From assembly GCA_036399695.1 (NCBI GenBank), contig DASWMP010000016.1, forward strand, positions 1 to 15,444: a stretch of DNA of 15,444 nt, read 5' to 3'. The first letter of the stretch is position 1. Each line of letters opens with the position of its first letter. The DNA is from DASVEE01 sp036399695 (lineage in GTDB: Bacteria > Acidobacteriota > Thermoanaerobaculia > Gp7-AA8). The notes under the pieces were generated by a model. The model searched no databases. It was not told where the DNA came from and was given only the letters and a program-made list of their open reading frames with translations. This document shows, in pieces, positions 1-6,465 of the stretch. A program made the position numbers and the translations under genes.

Positions 1-1
1 G

Positions 2-23
2 GGACAGACACTCTTGTCTGTCC
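2..23. repeat. Perfect hairpin, 9-bp stem, 4-nt loop (possible terminator)
   Basis: GGACAGACA, loop CTCT, then TGTCTGTCC form a perfect inverted repeat. It lies 19 nt past the stop codon of the TetR gene on the minus strand, so it could end that transcript. Any T-run on the minus strand would fall outside the window. A related hairpin sits at the other window end (15425-15444), which suggests a dispersed intergenic hairpin family rather than a unique terminator. Confidence 0.6.
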
Positions 24-41
24 GCGCCGCAGGCGCCGGTT

Positions 42-617
42 TCACCGCACGTCCAGCGACTCCTCCGCGAGCGTCTGCGCGGCCTTCAGGAATTCGTTGC
101 TCAGCGGTGTGCCGGCGACGGCGCGGGAGAGTGAGAGAGCGCCGACCATCAGCGCGATCAGCGCGAGCGACTTTTCGCGATCGGCGTCCTCGCCGCCGAG
201 GATCTCGGCGAAGGAGTTGACGAAGCCGTCGAGCTCCTGTGTCAGGGCAGTGCGGTACGGTTCCCCTTCCCGCGCCACCTCGGGCGCTGCATTCGGCAGG
301 ATGCAGCCTTGTTCCGGATGGTCGCGGTGGGCGCGTGAGAGATAGCGCCGCACCACCGTCAGCGCACGCTCGCCGCGCGTCACTCCTTTTGCGTTGCCGA
401 GCAGCCGGTCCCACATCGTCGTGCCGTTGTGGCGGATCGTTTCGACGAAGAGGTCCTCCTTCGATTCGAAGTGGCTGTAAAAACCGCCGACCGTCAGGCC
501 GGCGCCTTTCATGACGTCCATGACCGAGCTGGCGCGGATGCCCTGCTTGCGCAGCAGCGTGGCCGCCGACTCGAGGATGGCCTCATGCGACTGCTGCTTC
601 CGCTCGGTCTTGGACAT
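42..617 (-). CDS. TetR/AcrR-family transcriptional regulator
   Basis: A 191-aa protein, the normal length for the TetR family. The N-terminal DNA-binding domain spans about residues 10-60: helix AILESAATLLRKQG, then a helix-turn-helix around DVMKGAGLTVGGFYSHFESK, ending in the characteristic YSHFESKEDL segment. The C-terminal 130 residues are helical and would bind a ligand and dimerise. The ATG is preceded by AGAGGA (626-631) at 8 nt spacing and lies 3 nt after the thiolase stop, so the two genes are co-transcribed. TetR proteins usually repress their own operon. The 30-bp palindrome over the thiolase start (1854-1883) is the obvious candidate operator. The ligand is unknown; an acyl-CoA or fatty-acid-like molecule would fit a thiolase partner, but that is inference from context only. 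Confidence 0.93.
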   Translation of the reverse strand: MSKTERKQQSHEAILESAATLLRKQGIRASSVMDVMKGAGLTVGGFYSHFESKEDLFVETIRHNGTTMWDRLLGNAKGVTRGERALTVVRRYLSRAHRDHPEQGCILPNAAPEVAREGEPYRTALTQELDGFVNSFAEILGGEDADREKSLALIALMVGALSLSRAVAGTPLSNEFLKAAQTLAEESLDVR

Positions 618-620
618 GGG

Positions 621-1856
621 TCAGATCCTCTCGATGATGGTGGCGATGCCCTGGCCGCCGCCGATGCACATGGTGATGAGGGCCGTCTGCTTGCCGGTGC
701 GCTCCAGCTCATCGAGGGCGGTGCCGAACAGCATCGCGCCGGTGGCGCCGAGCGGGTGGCCGAGGGCGATGGCGCCGCCGTTGACGTTGACGCGGTCGGG
801 ATCGATGTCGAGGGCGCCCATGGTCTGCAGCACCACGCCGGCGAAGGCCTCGTTGATCTCCCAGAGGTCGATGTCCGCGGCTTTCATCCCGGCGATGCGC
901 AGCGCCTTCTCGCTGGCCGGCGCGGGGCCGGTGAGCATGAGGAGCGGCTCGCTGCCGACCGTCGTCATGGCCCGGATGCGCGCGCGCGGCGTGACGCCGC
1001 GGTCGCGGACGTAACGCTCCGAGGCGACGGCGACGGCCGCGGCACCGTCGACGATGCCGCTGGAGTTGCCGGCGGTGTGCAGGTGCTGGATCGCCTTCGC
1101 CGCGGGATAGGCGGCTAGCGCGATGTCGTCGAGCGTCTCGCCGTTCGCCCCGGCCACGTGCGCGCCGGCCGCGGTGAACGCGGGCTTCAGCGAGGCCAGC
1201 CCCTCGGCGGTGGTGTCGGGGCGCGGGAACTCGTCCCGCTCGAGGACGACCTCGCCGGTGAAGGGGTCGCGCACCGGGAACAGCGACCGGGCGAAGCGGT
1301 CCTCGGCGATGGCGCGGGCGGCGTTCTGCTGCGACCGCAGGGCGATGGCGTCGAGCTCCTCGCGGGAGAAGCCTTCGAGCGTGGCAATGAGATCGGCGCT
1401 GATGCCCTGCGGCACCTGGAAGACGCGTTCCCGCAGGTGCAGGTTGTCGCCATCATGCCCGCCGCCGTCGGAGCCCATCGGCACGCGCGACATGCTCTCA
1501 ACGCCGCCGGCGATCGCCAGCTCCATCACCCCGGAGCCGACGGCCATGGCCGCGAAGTGGATGGACTGCAGTCCCGACGCGCAGAAGCGGTTCAGCGAGA
1601 CGGCGGAGACGGCGTTGGGCCACCCGGCCGCGAGGACGGCATTGCGCGCGACGTTGGAGCCCTGCTCCCCGACCTGCGAGACCGCGCCGGCCATCACGTC
1701 GTCGACGTCGCCCGGATCGAACCCGACCCGTTCGCGAAGTACGTTGAGCACCTGGGCAAACAACTCCTGCGGATGGATACCTGAGAGGGCTCCCTTCCCT
1801 GCTTTTCCTTTTCCTCGGGGCGTGCGGACGGCGTCGATGACATAGCTGTTGTTCAT
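621..1856 (-). CDS. Thiolase / acetyl-CoA C-acyltransferase
   Basis: A 411-aa thiolase that catalyses CoA-dependent cleavage of 3-ketoacyl-CoA or the reverse condensation of acyl-CoAs. All catalytic landmarks are present: nucleophilic Cys92 in NRFCASGLQ, the NEAFA motif, His367 in NGGAIALGHPLGATG, and Cys397 in CIGGGQG. The start is placed at the ATG at 1856, giving the usual N-terminus MNNSYVIDAVRTPRGKG. An in-frame ATG at 1865 adds three residues. The frame is open up to 2117, but that extension is not thiolase-like and runs through the promoter. The promoter and operator overlap the start codon, so the mRNA may be leaderless or nearly so. The sequence cannot separate degradative FadA-type from biosynthetic acetoacetyl-CoA thiolase. 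No beta-oxidation partner gene (FadB, acyl-CoA dehydrogenase) is in the window; the only partner is the downstream TetR gene. Confidence 0.93.
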   Translation of the reverse strand: MNNSYVIDAVRTPRGKGKAGKGALSGIHPQELFAQVLNVLRERVGFDPGDVDDVMAGAVSQVGEQGSNVARNAVLAAGWPNAVSAVSLNRFCASGLQSIHFAAMAVGSGVMELAIAGGVESMSRVPMGSDGGGHDGDNLHLRERVFQVPQGISADLIATLEGFSREELDAIALRSQQNAARAIAEDRFARSLFPVRDPFTGEVVLERDEFPRPDTTAEGLASLKPAFTAAGAHVAGANGETLDDIALAAYPAAKAIQHLHTAGNSSGIVDGAAAVAVASERYVRDRGVTPRARIRAMTTVGSEPLLMLTGPAPASEKALRIAGMKAADIDLWEINEAFAGVVLQTMGALDIDPDRVNVNGGAIALGHPLGATGAMLFGTALDELERTGKQTALITMCIGGGQGIATIIERI

Positions 1857-1883
1857 TACGACCATAATATGATGAGCGTAATG
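1854..1883. promoter_or_regulatory. 30-bp palindromic operator candidate (TetR site)
   Basis: Arms CATTACG (1854-1860) and CGTAATG (1877-1883) are a perfect inverted repeat, and the inner bases continue the dyad, so 12 of 15 base pairs are symmetric about 1868/1869. The site covers the -10 region and the thiolase start codon, so a bound dimer would block both transcription and the start point. The co-transcribed TetR protein is the likely binder. Confidence 0.7.
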
Positions 1884-1894
1884 TGAATTGTCAA
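1864..1894 (-). promoter_or_regulatory. Sigma-70-type promoter of the thiolase-tetR operon
   Basis: On the minus strand a perfect TTGACA box lies at 1894-1889. Downstream are CATATT (1871-1866, 17-bp spacer) or TATTAT (1869-1864, 19-bp spacer). A transcript would start around 1857-1860, at or just before the ATG at 1856. That implies a leaderless or very short-leader mRNA. The boxes are read directly from sequence; the start point is inferred. Confidence 0.72.
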
Positions 1895-2158
1895 CGGGCG
1901 GGTGTTCGGCGGCGCAGTCGTCCGGGCCGCGACGGGACGGATCCTGGATTGCCGATTTGCGGTTGTGATTGGCGGCCGACGGGGAGTGGCGGGAGGCGCG
2001 AAGAGGTCCTGATCCTGCGCTCCTGCGCTCGCCGGTCAGCGGGGGCGGGATCGGCTCGAGACTAGCGCGATTCCGAAATGGTGACGAGCCTTCCTCGTTG
2101 ACTCCTTTACGTGCCATGTAACAGGCTGGTCATTGGTTTGCAGGGTACGGCTCAGCGA
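1895..2158. other. Divergent intergenic region, no gene seen
   Basis: This space separates the minus-strand thiolase operon from the plus-strand dehydrogenase-oxidase operon. It must hold the plus-strand promoter, but I see no convincing -35/-10 pair: TTGACT at 2098-2103 has no good -10 partner. A weak dyad GGCTCG/CGAGCC (2053-2058, 2085-2090) is present. The short direct repeat in CTGATCCTGCGCTCCTGCG (about 2009-2027) is simple-sequence in character. No coding potential is supported on either strand. Confidence 0.5.
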
Positions 2159-3097
2159 ATGCTCACAAGGGCCTGTTTTGCCGTCCTGGTGATTCTTGTG
2201 GCGACCGGGTGTCCGGCCGACCGCACGGGTGAGCGGACGCTGCGTGGCTCGGCGATGCCGGTGCCTCCGGCGATGCGGGGATTGGCGCCGCCGGCGCTGG
2301 CGGTGATCGGCGAGCTGCGGGCGCCGGAGTCGGTGCTGCACGATGCGCAGCAGGACGTCTACTTCATCAGCAACATCAACGGCTCGCTCCTCACCATCGA
2401 CAACAACGGCTTCATCTCCCGCGTGAACCCCAGCACCATGCAGGTGGAGCTGAAGTGGATCGAAGGGGGCAAGCGTGGCGTCACGCTCGATGCGCCCAAA
2501 GGCATGGCCGTCATCGGGGAGACGCTCTACGTGAGCGACGTCCGCGCCGTGCGCGCGTTCGACCGCCGCACCGGCGAGCCGCGCGGCGAGATCGCCCTGC
2601 CGGGTGCGGCCCTCATCAACGACATCACCACCGACGGCCGGAGTCTCTACGTCTCGGACACCGGTCTCCTCACCGGCCCGGGTCAGAGCTTCTACCGGAC
2701 CGGCAGCGACACGATCTGGAAGATCACGGACGGGCGTCCCGAGAAGCTCGCCTCCACGACGGCGCTGCAACATCCGAACGGGCTCGATTGGGTGGAGGGG
2801 AAGCTGCGCTTCGTCACCTTCGGCCCAAACGAGCTGTATGAGCTGAGCGGCGGAAAGCAGAAGCGCATCGGGACGCTGCCGTACGGGCAGCTCGATGGGC
2901 TCGTGCATCTCGCCGACGGCACGCCCGTCGTCTCGAGCTGGCTCGGCGACGGCATTTACCGCCGCAGCGGCGACGGCTTCATCCCCATCCTCACCGGCAT
3001 CGACGCGCCGGCGGACATCGGCTACGACGCAAAACGGCGGCGCCTTCTCGTGCCGCGCTCCGGAACGAACCAGGTCACGATCCATTCACTGCCATGA
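2159..3097 (+). CDS. SMP-30/gluconolactonase-like beta-propeller lipoprotein
   Basis: First gene of the operon. The ATG at 2159 gives 312 aa starting MLTRACFAVLVILVATGC, a lipoprotein signal with Cys18 as the lipidation site. A GTG at 2111 would add 16 residues ahead of the signal and is less likely. The mature part is a six-bladed-propeller type domain of the SMP-30/LRE family. Segments that fit the metal-binding shell are APESVLHDA near the start, NDITTDG, HPNGLDWVEGKL and GQLDGLVHLADG. Family members hydrolyse lactones or simply bind ligands, so the reaction here is not known. The stop overlaps the next ATG by four bases (ATGA at 3094), which indicates coupled translation with the dehydrogenase. 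It may handle a product of, or scaffold, the periplasmic alcohol oxidation system; that is inference from position. Confidence 0.8.
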   Translation: MLTRACFAVLVILVATGCPADRTGERTLRGSAMPVPPAMRGLAPPALAVIGELRAPESVLHDAQQDVYFISNINGSLLTIDNNGFISRVNPSTMQVELKWIEGGKRGVTLDAPKGMAVIGETLYVSDVRAVRAFDRRTGEPRGEIALPGAALINDITTDGRSLYVSDTGLLTGPGQSFYRTGSDTIWKITDGRPEKLASTTALQHPNGLDWVEGKLRFVTFGPNELYELSGGKQKRIGTLPYGQLDGLVHLADGTPVVSSWLGDGIYRRSGDGFIPILTGIDAPADIGYDAKRRRLLVPRSGTNQVTIHSLP

Positions 3098-4956
3098 GCG
3101 GGAGGGAACGCTTGTCCCGAGGAGTCATGCACGCGGGTTTGTCTCTGCTGCTGCCGCTGGTGCTGGCAGCCGGCTGCGACATGCCGCCGAAAGAATCGCA
3201 GGCACCGGACGCCGCCTCCGCCAGCGCGCAGGGGAAGGCGATGCTGCCGGCGTTCAGCACCGTGAACGACGAAGACGGCCAGTGGCTGATGGCGCAGAAG
3301 GATTACGCCAACACCCGCTTCAGCGGCCTGCGGGAGATCAACCTCTCGAACGTCGACAAGCTGAAGGCGGCCACCACGTTCTCGACCGGCTTCGTGAACG
3401 GTCATGAGGCGACGCCGCTCGTCGTGGCCGACACGATGTACCTCGTAACGCCCTTCCCGAACGTCCTCTACGCGCTCGACCTGAAGAAGCCGGGCGGCGC
3501 GACGAAGTGGGTCTACCGTCCGAATCCCGATCCGGCGTCGCAGGGGGTGGCCTGCTGCGACGTCGTCAACCGCGGCGCCGCGTACGGCGACGGCAAAGTG
3601 ATCGTCAATACGCTCGACAACCACACCATCGCCGTCGACGCCGCGACCGGCACGGAGCTGTGGAACACGAAGCTGGGCGACATCAATCGCGGCGAGACCA
3701 TCACGATGGCGCCGCTCGTCGTGAAGGACAAGGTGCTGGTCGGCAACAGCGGCGGCGAGATGGGGGTGCGCGGCTGGCTCACCGCGCTCGACCTGAAGAC
3801 GGGCAAGATCGTCTGGCGCGCCTACAGCACGGGGCCGGACAAGGACGTCCTCATCGGCCCCGCCTTCAAACCGTTCTACCCGATGGACCGTGGCAAGGAC
3901 CTGGGCGTGCGCTCGTGGCCGCCGGAAGCGTGGAAGACCGGCGGCGGCACGGTCTGGGGCTGGATCTCGTACGACCCGGAAACGAATCTCGTCTTCTACG
4001 GCACTGGCAATCCCGGGCCGTGGAATCCGGAGCAGCGTCCTGGCGACAACAAGTGGAGCTGCACGATCTTCGCGCGCGACGCCGACACCGGTGACGCGAA
4101 ATGGGCGTACCAGATCGGGCCGCACGATCTGTTCGACTATGACGGCGTCAACGAATCGATCCTCCTCGACCTGAACGTCGGCGGACGCACGCGCAAGACG
4201 CTCGTGCGCCCGGAGCGCAACGGCTACGTCTACGTGATGGACCGGACGACCGGCGAGGTGCTGTCGGCGAAGACGTTCGGCTACGTGAACTCGACGGCCG
4301 GCGTCGACCTGAAGACGGGGCTGCTGATTCCGGTCAAAGAGAAAGAGCCGAAGGTCGGGAAGGTCGTGCGCGACATCTGTCCGGCGGCCCCGGGGGCGAA
4401 GGACTGGCAGCCGTCGGCCTTCTCGCCGCTCACGGGGCTGCTCTACATCACGCACCAGAACCTCTGTATGGACTTCGAAGGGGTGGAGGCGAACTACATC
4501 GCCGGCACGCCCTTCGTCGGTGCGAACGTGAAGATGTACGCCGGCCCGGGCGGCCATCGGGGCGAGGTGACGGCCTGGGATCCGGTGGCCGGACGCGCCG
4601 TCTGGAAGATCAAAGAGCACTTCCCGGTCTGGAGCGGCGCGCTGGCGACGGCGGGCGATCTGGTGTTCTACGGCACGATGGACGGCTGGGCGAAGGCGAT
4701 CAACGCCCGCACCGGCTCCGAGGTATGGAAGTTCAAGGTGGGCTCGGGCGTGATCGCGCCGCCGATGACGTACCGCGGCCCCGACGGCAAGCAGTACGTG
4801 GCGTTCCTGGCGGGCGTGGGCGGCTGGGCGGGCGCGATCGTGTCGGGCGATCTCGATGCGCGCGACGGCACGGCCGCACTGGGCTTCGCAAACGCGATGC
4901 AGGATCTGAAGCAGGCCACGACGAGAGGAGGGATGCTGTATGTCTTCTCGTTGTGA
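3094..4956 (+). CDS. xoxF: XoxF-type lanthanide-dependent PQQ alcohol (methanol) dehydrogenase, lipoprotein
   Basis: A 620-aa eight-bladed quinoprotein of the methanol/ethanol dehydrogenase family, oxidising a small alcohol in the periplasm with PQQ. Visible signatures are the vicinal cysteine pair Cys154-Cys155 (VACCDVVNRG), metal ligands Glu222 (GGEMGVRG) and Asn306 (YGTGNPGPWN), catalytic Asp348 and an extra Asp350 in FDYDGVNE, and ERNGYVYVMDRTTG near residue 375. Glu, Asn and Asp are spaced exactly as Glu177, Asn261 and Asp303 of calcium MxaF. MxaF has Ala two residues after the catalytic Asp, whereas XoxF/ExaF lanthanide enzymes have Asp, as here. No C-terminal cytochrome domain follows, so a separate cytochrome c is needed; one is encoded two genes downstream. 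The N-terminus LLPLVLAAGCDM is a lipobox (Cys28), unusual for XoxF. The start at 3094 overlaps the upstream stop; ATG 3127 also works, with GAGGAG only 2 nt before it. Methanol versus another alcohol cannot be decided. Confidence 0.92.
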   Translation: MSGRERLSRGVMHAGLSLLLPLVLAAGCDMPPKESQAPDAASASAQGKAMLPAFSTVNDEDGQWLMAQKDYANTRFSGLREINLSNVDKLKAATTFSTGFVNGHEATPLVVADTMYLVTPFPNVLYALDLKKPGGATKWVYRPNPDPASQGVACCDVVNRGAAYGDGKVIVNTLDNHTIAVDAATGTELWNTKLGDINRGETITMAPLVVKDKVLVGNSGGEMGVRGWLTALDLKTGKIVWRAYSTGPDKDVLIGPAFKPFYPMDRGKDLGVRSWPPEAWKTGGGTVWGWISYDPETNLVFYGTGNPGPWNPEQRPGDNKWSCTIFARDADTGDAKWAYQIGPHDLFDYDGVNESILLDLNVGGRTRKTLVRPERNGYVYVMDRTTGEVLSAKTFGYVNSTAGVDLKTGLLIPVKEKEPKVGKVVRDICPAAPGAKDWQPSAFSPLTGLLYITHQNLCMDFEGVEANYIAGTPFVGANVKMYAGPGGHRGEVTAWDPVAGRAVWKIKEHFPVWSGALATAGDLVFYGTMDGWAKAINARTGSEVWKFKVGSGVIAPPMTYRGPDGKQYVAFLAGVGGWAGAIVSGDLDARDGTAALGFANAMQDLKQATTRGGMLYVFSL

Positions 4957-5830
4957 TGGGCGCAGGGGGAACGATCGGGCCTATGGGAACGATGCGACCT
5001 ATGGCCTGCGGCCGGTCAACATTGGTCCCATGAGTCCCATGGGTCGTATTGGTCCTATCGTTTTCCTGCTGGTGCTTTTTTGTGCGGCCACGCTGCAGGC
5101 GGCGCAACCCCTGCGCGTCTGTTCCGATCCCAACAACCTCCCCTTCTCCAACCAGCGCCAGGAAGGCTTCGAGAACCGGATCGCGCGGCTGCTCGCGGCC
5201 GAGCTGAAGACGACCGTCGAGTACTACTGGTGGGCGCAGCGGCGCGGCTTCGTGCGCAGCACGCTGAACGCGCACAAGTGCGACGTCATCGTCGGGGTGC
5301 CGAGCAGTTTCGAGCTGGCGTTGACGACGCGGCCGTATTACCGCTCGACGTACGTCTTCGTGACGCGGCGCGATCGGAAGCTGGCCATCAGCGGCTTCGA
5401 CGATCCGCAACTGCGGCGGCTGAAGATCGGCGTGCAGATGATCGGCGACGATTACGCCAGCTCGCCGCCGGCGCATGCGCTGGCGAGCCGCGGGATCGTG
5501 CGCAACGTCGCCGGCTACAGCGTCTACGGCGATTACTCGCGGGAGAGCCCGACCCGCGGCATCGTCGACGCCGTGGCGAAAGGGGACGTCGACGTCAGCG
5601 CGGTCTGGGGGCCGACGGCCGGTTACTTCATCCGGAAGAGCCGCGTGCCGCTCGTGGCCACGCCGGTCTCGCCGCAGATCGATCTCCCGTTCCTGCCGTT
5701 CGTCTTCGACATCTCCATGGCCGTGCGCCGCGGCGACACGGCGCTGCGCGACCGGCTGAACGACATCCTGGAGCGGCGCGCGGACGACATCGACCGCATC
5801 CTCCGCGATTACGGAGTGCCGACGTTATGA
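4940..5830 (+). CDS. xoxJ: XoxJ-like periplasmic binding protein (quinoprotein-associated)
   Basis: A protein of the solute-binding fold always found with PQQ dehydrogenases (MxaJ/XoxJ group). Recognisable segments are LRVCSDPNNLPFSN, GFENRIARLLAAEL, YYWWAQRRGFVRSTLNA, CDVIVGVPS and TRPYYRSTYVFVTRR. XoxJ is thought to help activate or load XoxF rather than act in transport. The signal-peptide core is IGPIVFLLVLFCAATLQAAQ. The ATG at 4940 has a strong Shine-Dalgarno (AGAGGAGGG, 4924-4932, 7-nt spacing) and overlaps the end of xoxF by 17 nt. It adds about 30 odd residues before the signal, encoded by a palindromic repeat (4970-5062). ATGs at 5030 and 5039 lie in that repeat and lack a visible ribosome site, so 4940 is preferred but not certain. 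The stop overlaps the next ATG. Confidence 0.85.
   Translation: MSSRCDGRRGNDRAYGNDATYGLRPVNIGPMSPMGRIGPIVFLLVLFCAATLQAAQPLRVCSDPNNLPFSNQRQEGFENRIARLLAAELKTTVEYYWWAQRRGFVRSTLNAHKCDVIVGVPSSFELALTTRPYYRSTYVFVTRRDRKLAISGFDDPQLRRLKIGVQMIGDDYASSPPAHALASRGIVRNVAGYSVYGDYSRESPTRGIVDAVAKGDVDVSAVWGPTAGYFIRKSRVPLVATPVSPQIDLPFLPFVFDISMAVRRGDTALRDRLNDILERRADDIDRILRDYGVPTL
4970..5062. repeat. 93-bp imperfect palindrome of 9-bp units, inside the xoxJ 5' end
   Basis: The left arm has units GATCGGGCC, TATGGGAAC, GATGCGACC and TATGGCCTG (4973-5008). The right arm has the reverse-complement type GGTCCCATG, AGTCCCATG, GGTCGTATT and GGTCCTATC (5024-5059). Outer ends AACGAT and ATCGTT pair exactly. The consensus is NATGGGACC. 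The length, 93 bp, is a multiple of three and the xoxJ frame stays open through it. The same 9-bp unit recurs in coxB (6624-6668). Confidence 0.8.
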
Positions 5831-6465
5831 AGAGGCAGGAAAGGCGTTGTCCGTTGTCCGTTGTCTGTTGTCCGTGCTCCGCTGCACGGCGACCATCGCA
5901 TAGCGCAGCACGGACAACGGTCAACCGACAACGGGTAACGTCGTTACTCGTTGCCGCGGTCCTCGTCCTCACTCTCGCTGCCTGCAGGCGCGAAGAGCGT
6001 CAGTTTCGCGATCTGCCGTCGCAGCCGCCGCAGGATCGGAAGCGGCTCGTCAGTCTCGTGCCCGGTCCTTACACGGCGGATGTGAAGGTGGAGAATCCGT
6101 ACGCGTACAACGCGCATGCGATCGCCGAGGGGCAGCGGCTGTACACGTGGTTCAACTGCGTGGGGTGCCATGCGAACGGCGGGGGCGGGATGGGACCGCC
6201 GTTGATGGACGTGCGCTGGCGGTATGGCAGCGACCCGGAGAACATCTACGCCACGATCATGGAAGGGCGCCCGAACGGGATGCCGTCGTTCCGCGGCAAG
6301 ATCGCGGAGCACCAGGTGTGGCAGCTCGTGGCCTACGTGCAGTCGCTGAGCGGCAACGTGCCGAAAGACGCGGCGCCGGGCCGTACCGACGATCTGCAGA
6401 AGGGCAAGCCGGAGCAGATGGTGCCCGACCTCGTGCCGGAGAAGGAGCCGGCGCCGCAGCCATGA
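5827..6465 (+). CDS. xoxG: Lipoprotein cytochrome c, probable electron acceptor of XoxF
   Basis: A 212-aa monohaem c-type cytochrome. The haem site is Cys111-Val-Gly-Cys114-His115 in FNCVGCHANGGGGMGPPL, and the likely distal ligand is Met152 in NGMPSFRGK, about 37 residues later as in class I cytochromes. A hydrophobic stretch LLVAAVLVLTLAAC ends in lipobox Cys53, so it should be membrane-anchored. The ATG at 5827 overlaps the xoxJ stop (ATGA). No other start codon lies between the repeat and the signal core, so translation must run through the repeat at 5846-5939, giving an unusual n-region rich in Arg and Cys. The C-terminal 35 residues are a Pro/Lys/Glu tail. The name xoxG rests on position after xoxF and xoxJ and on the fold; it directly precedes coxB, so it likely bridges dehydrogenase and oxidase. 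Confidence 0.82.
   Translation: MKRQERRCPLSVVCCPCSAARRPSHSAARTTVNRQRVTSLLVAAVLVLTLAACRREERQFRDLPSQPPQDRKRLVSLVPGPYTADVKVENPYAYNAHAIAEGQRLYTWFNCVGCHANGGGGMGPPLMDVRWRYGSDPENIYATIMEGRPNGMPSFRGKIAEHQVWQLVAYVQSLSGNVPKDAAPGRTDDLQKGKPEQMVPDLVPEKEPAPQP
5846..5939. repeat. 94-bp imperfect palindrome of 7-bp units, inside the xoxG 5' end
   Basis: The left arm is four tandem GTTGTCC-type units (5846-5873) plus GTGCT. The right arm is AGCAC plus four inverted units GGACAAC, GGTCAAC, CGACAAC and GGGTAAC (5912-5939). The 33-nt arms match at 28 positions, with a perfect 12-bp core (5867-5878 with 5907-5918). The loop is 28 nt. The whole element is translated as the signal-peptide n-region of the cytochrome. 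Confidence 0.82.

Noticed and set aside
429..1784. Plus-strand frames opposite tetR and thiolase
   Set aside because: Shadows of two well-recognised minus-strand genes.
1857..2117. N-terminal extension of the thiolase to 2117
   Set aside because: It runs through the promoter and operator, has no thiolase homology, and the canonical N-terminus begins at 1856.
2098..2122. Promoter TTGACT...ATGTAA for the plus-strand operon
   Set aside because: The spacer is only about 12 bp, too short for a normal sigma-70 promoter.
3022..4620. 532-aa minus-strand frame opposite xoxF
   Set aside because: Antisense shadow caused by GC-rich third positions; no family resemblance.
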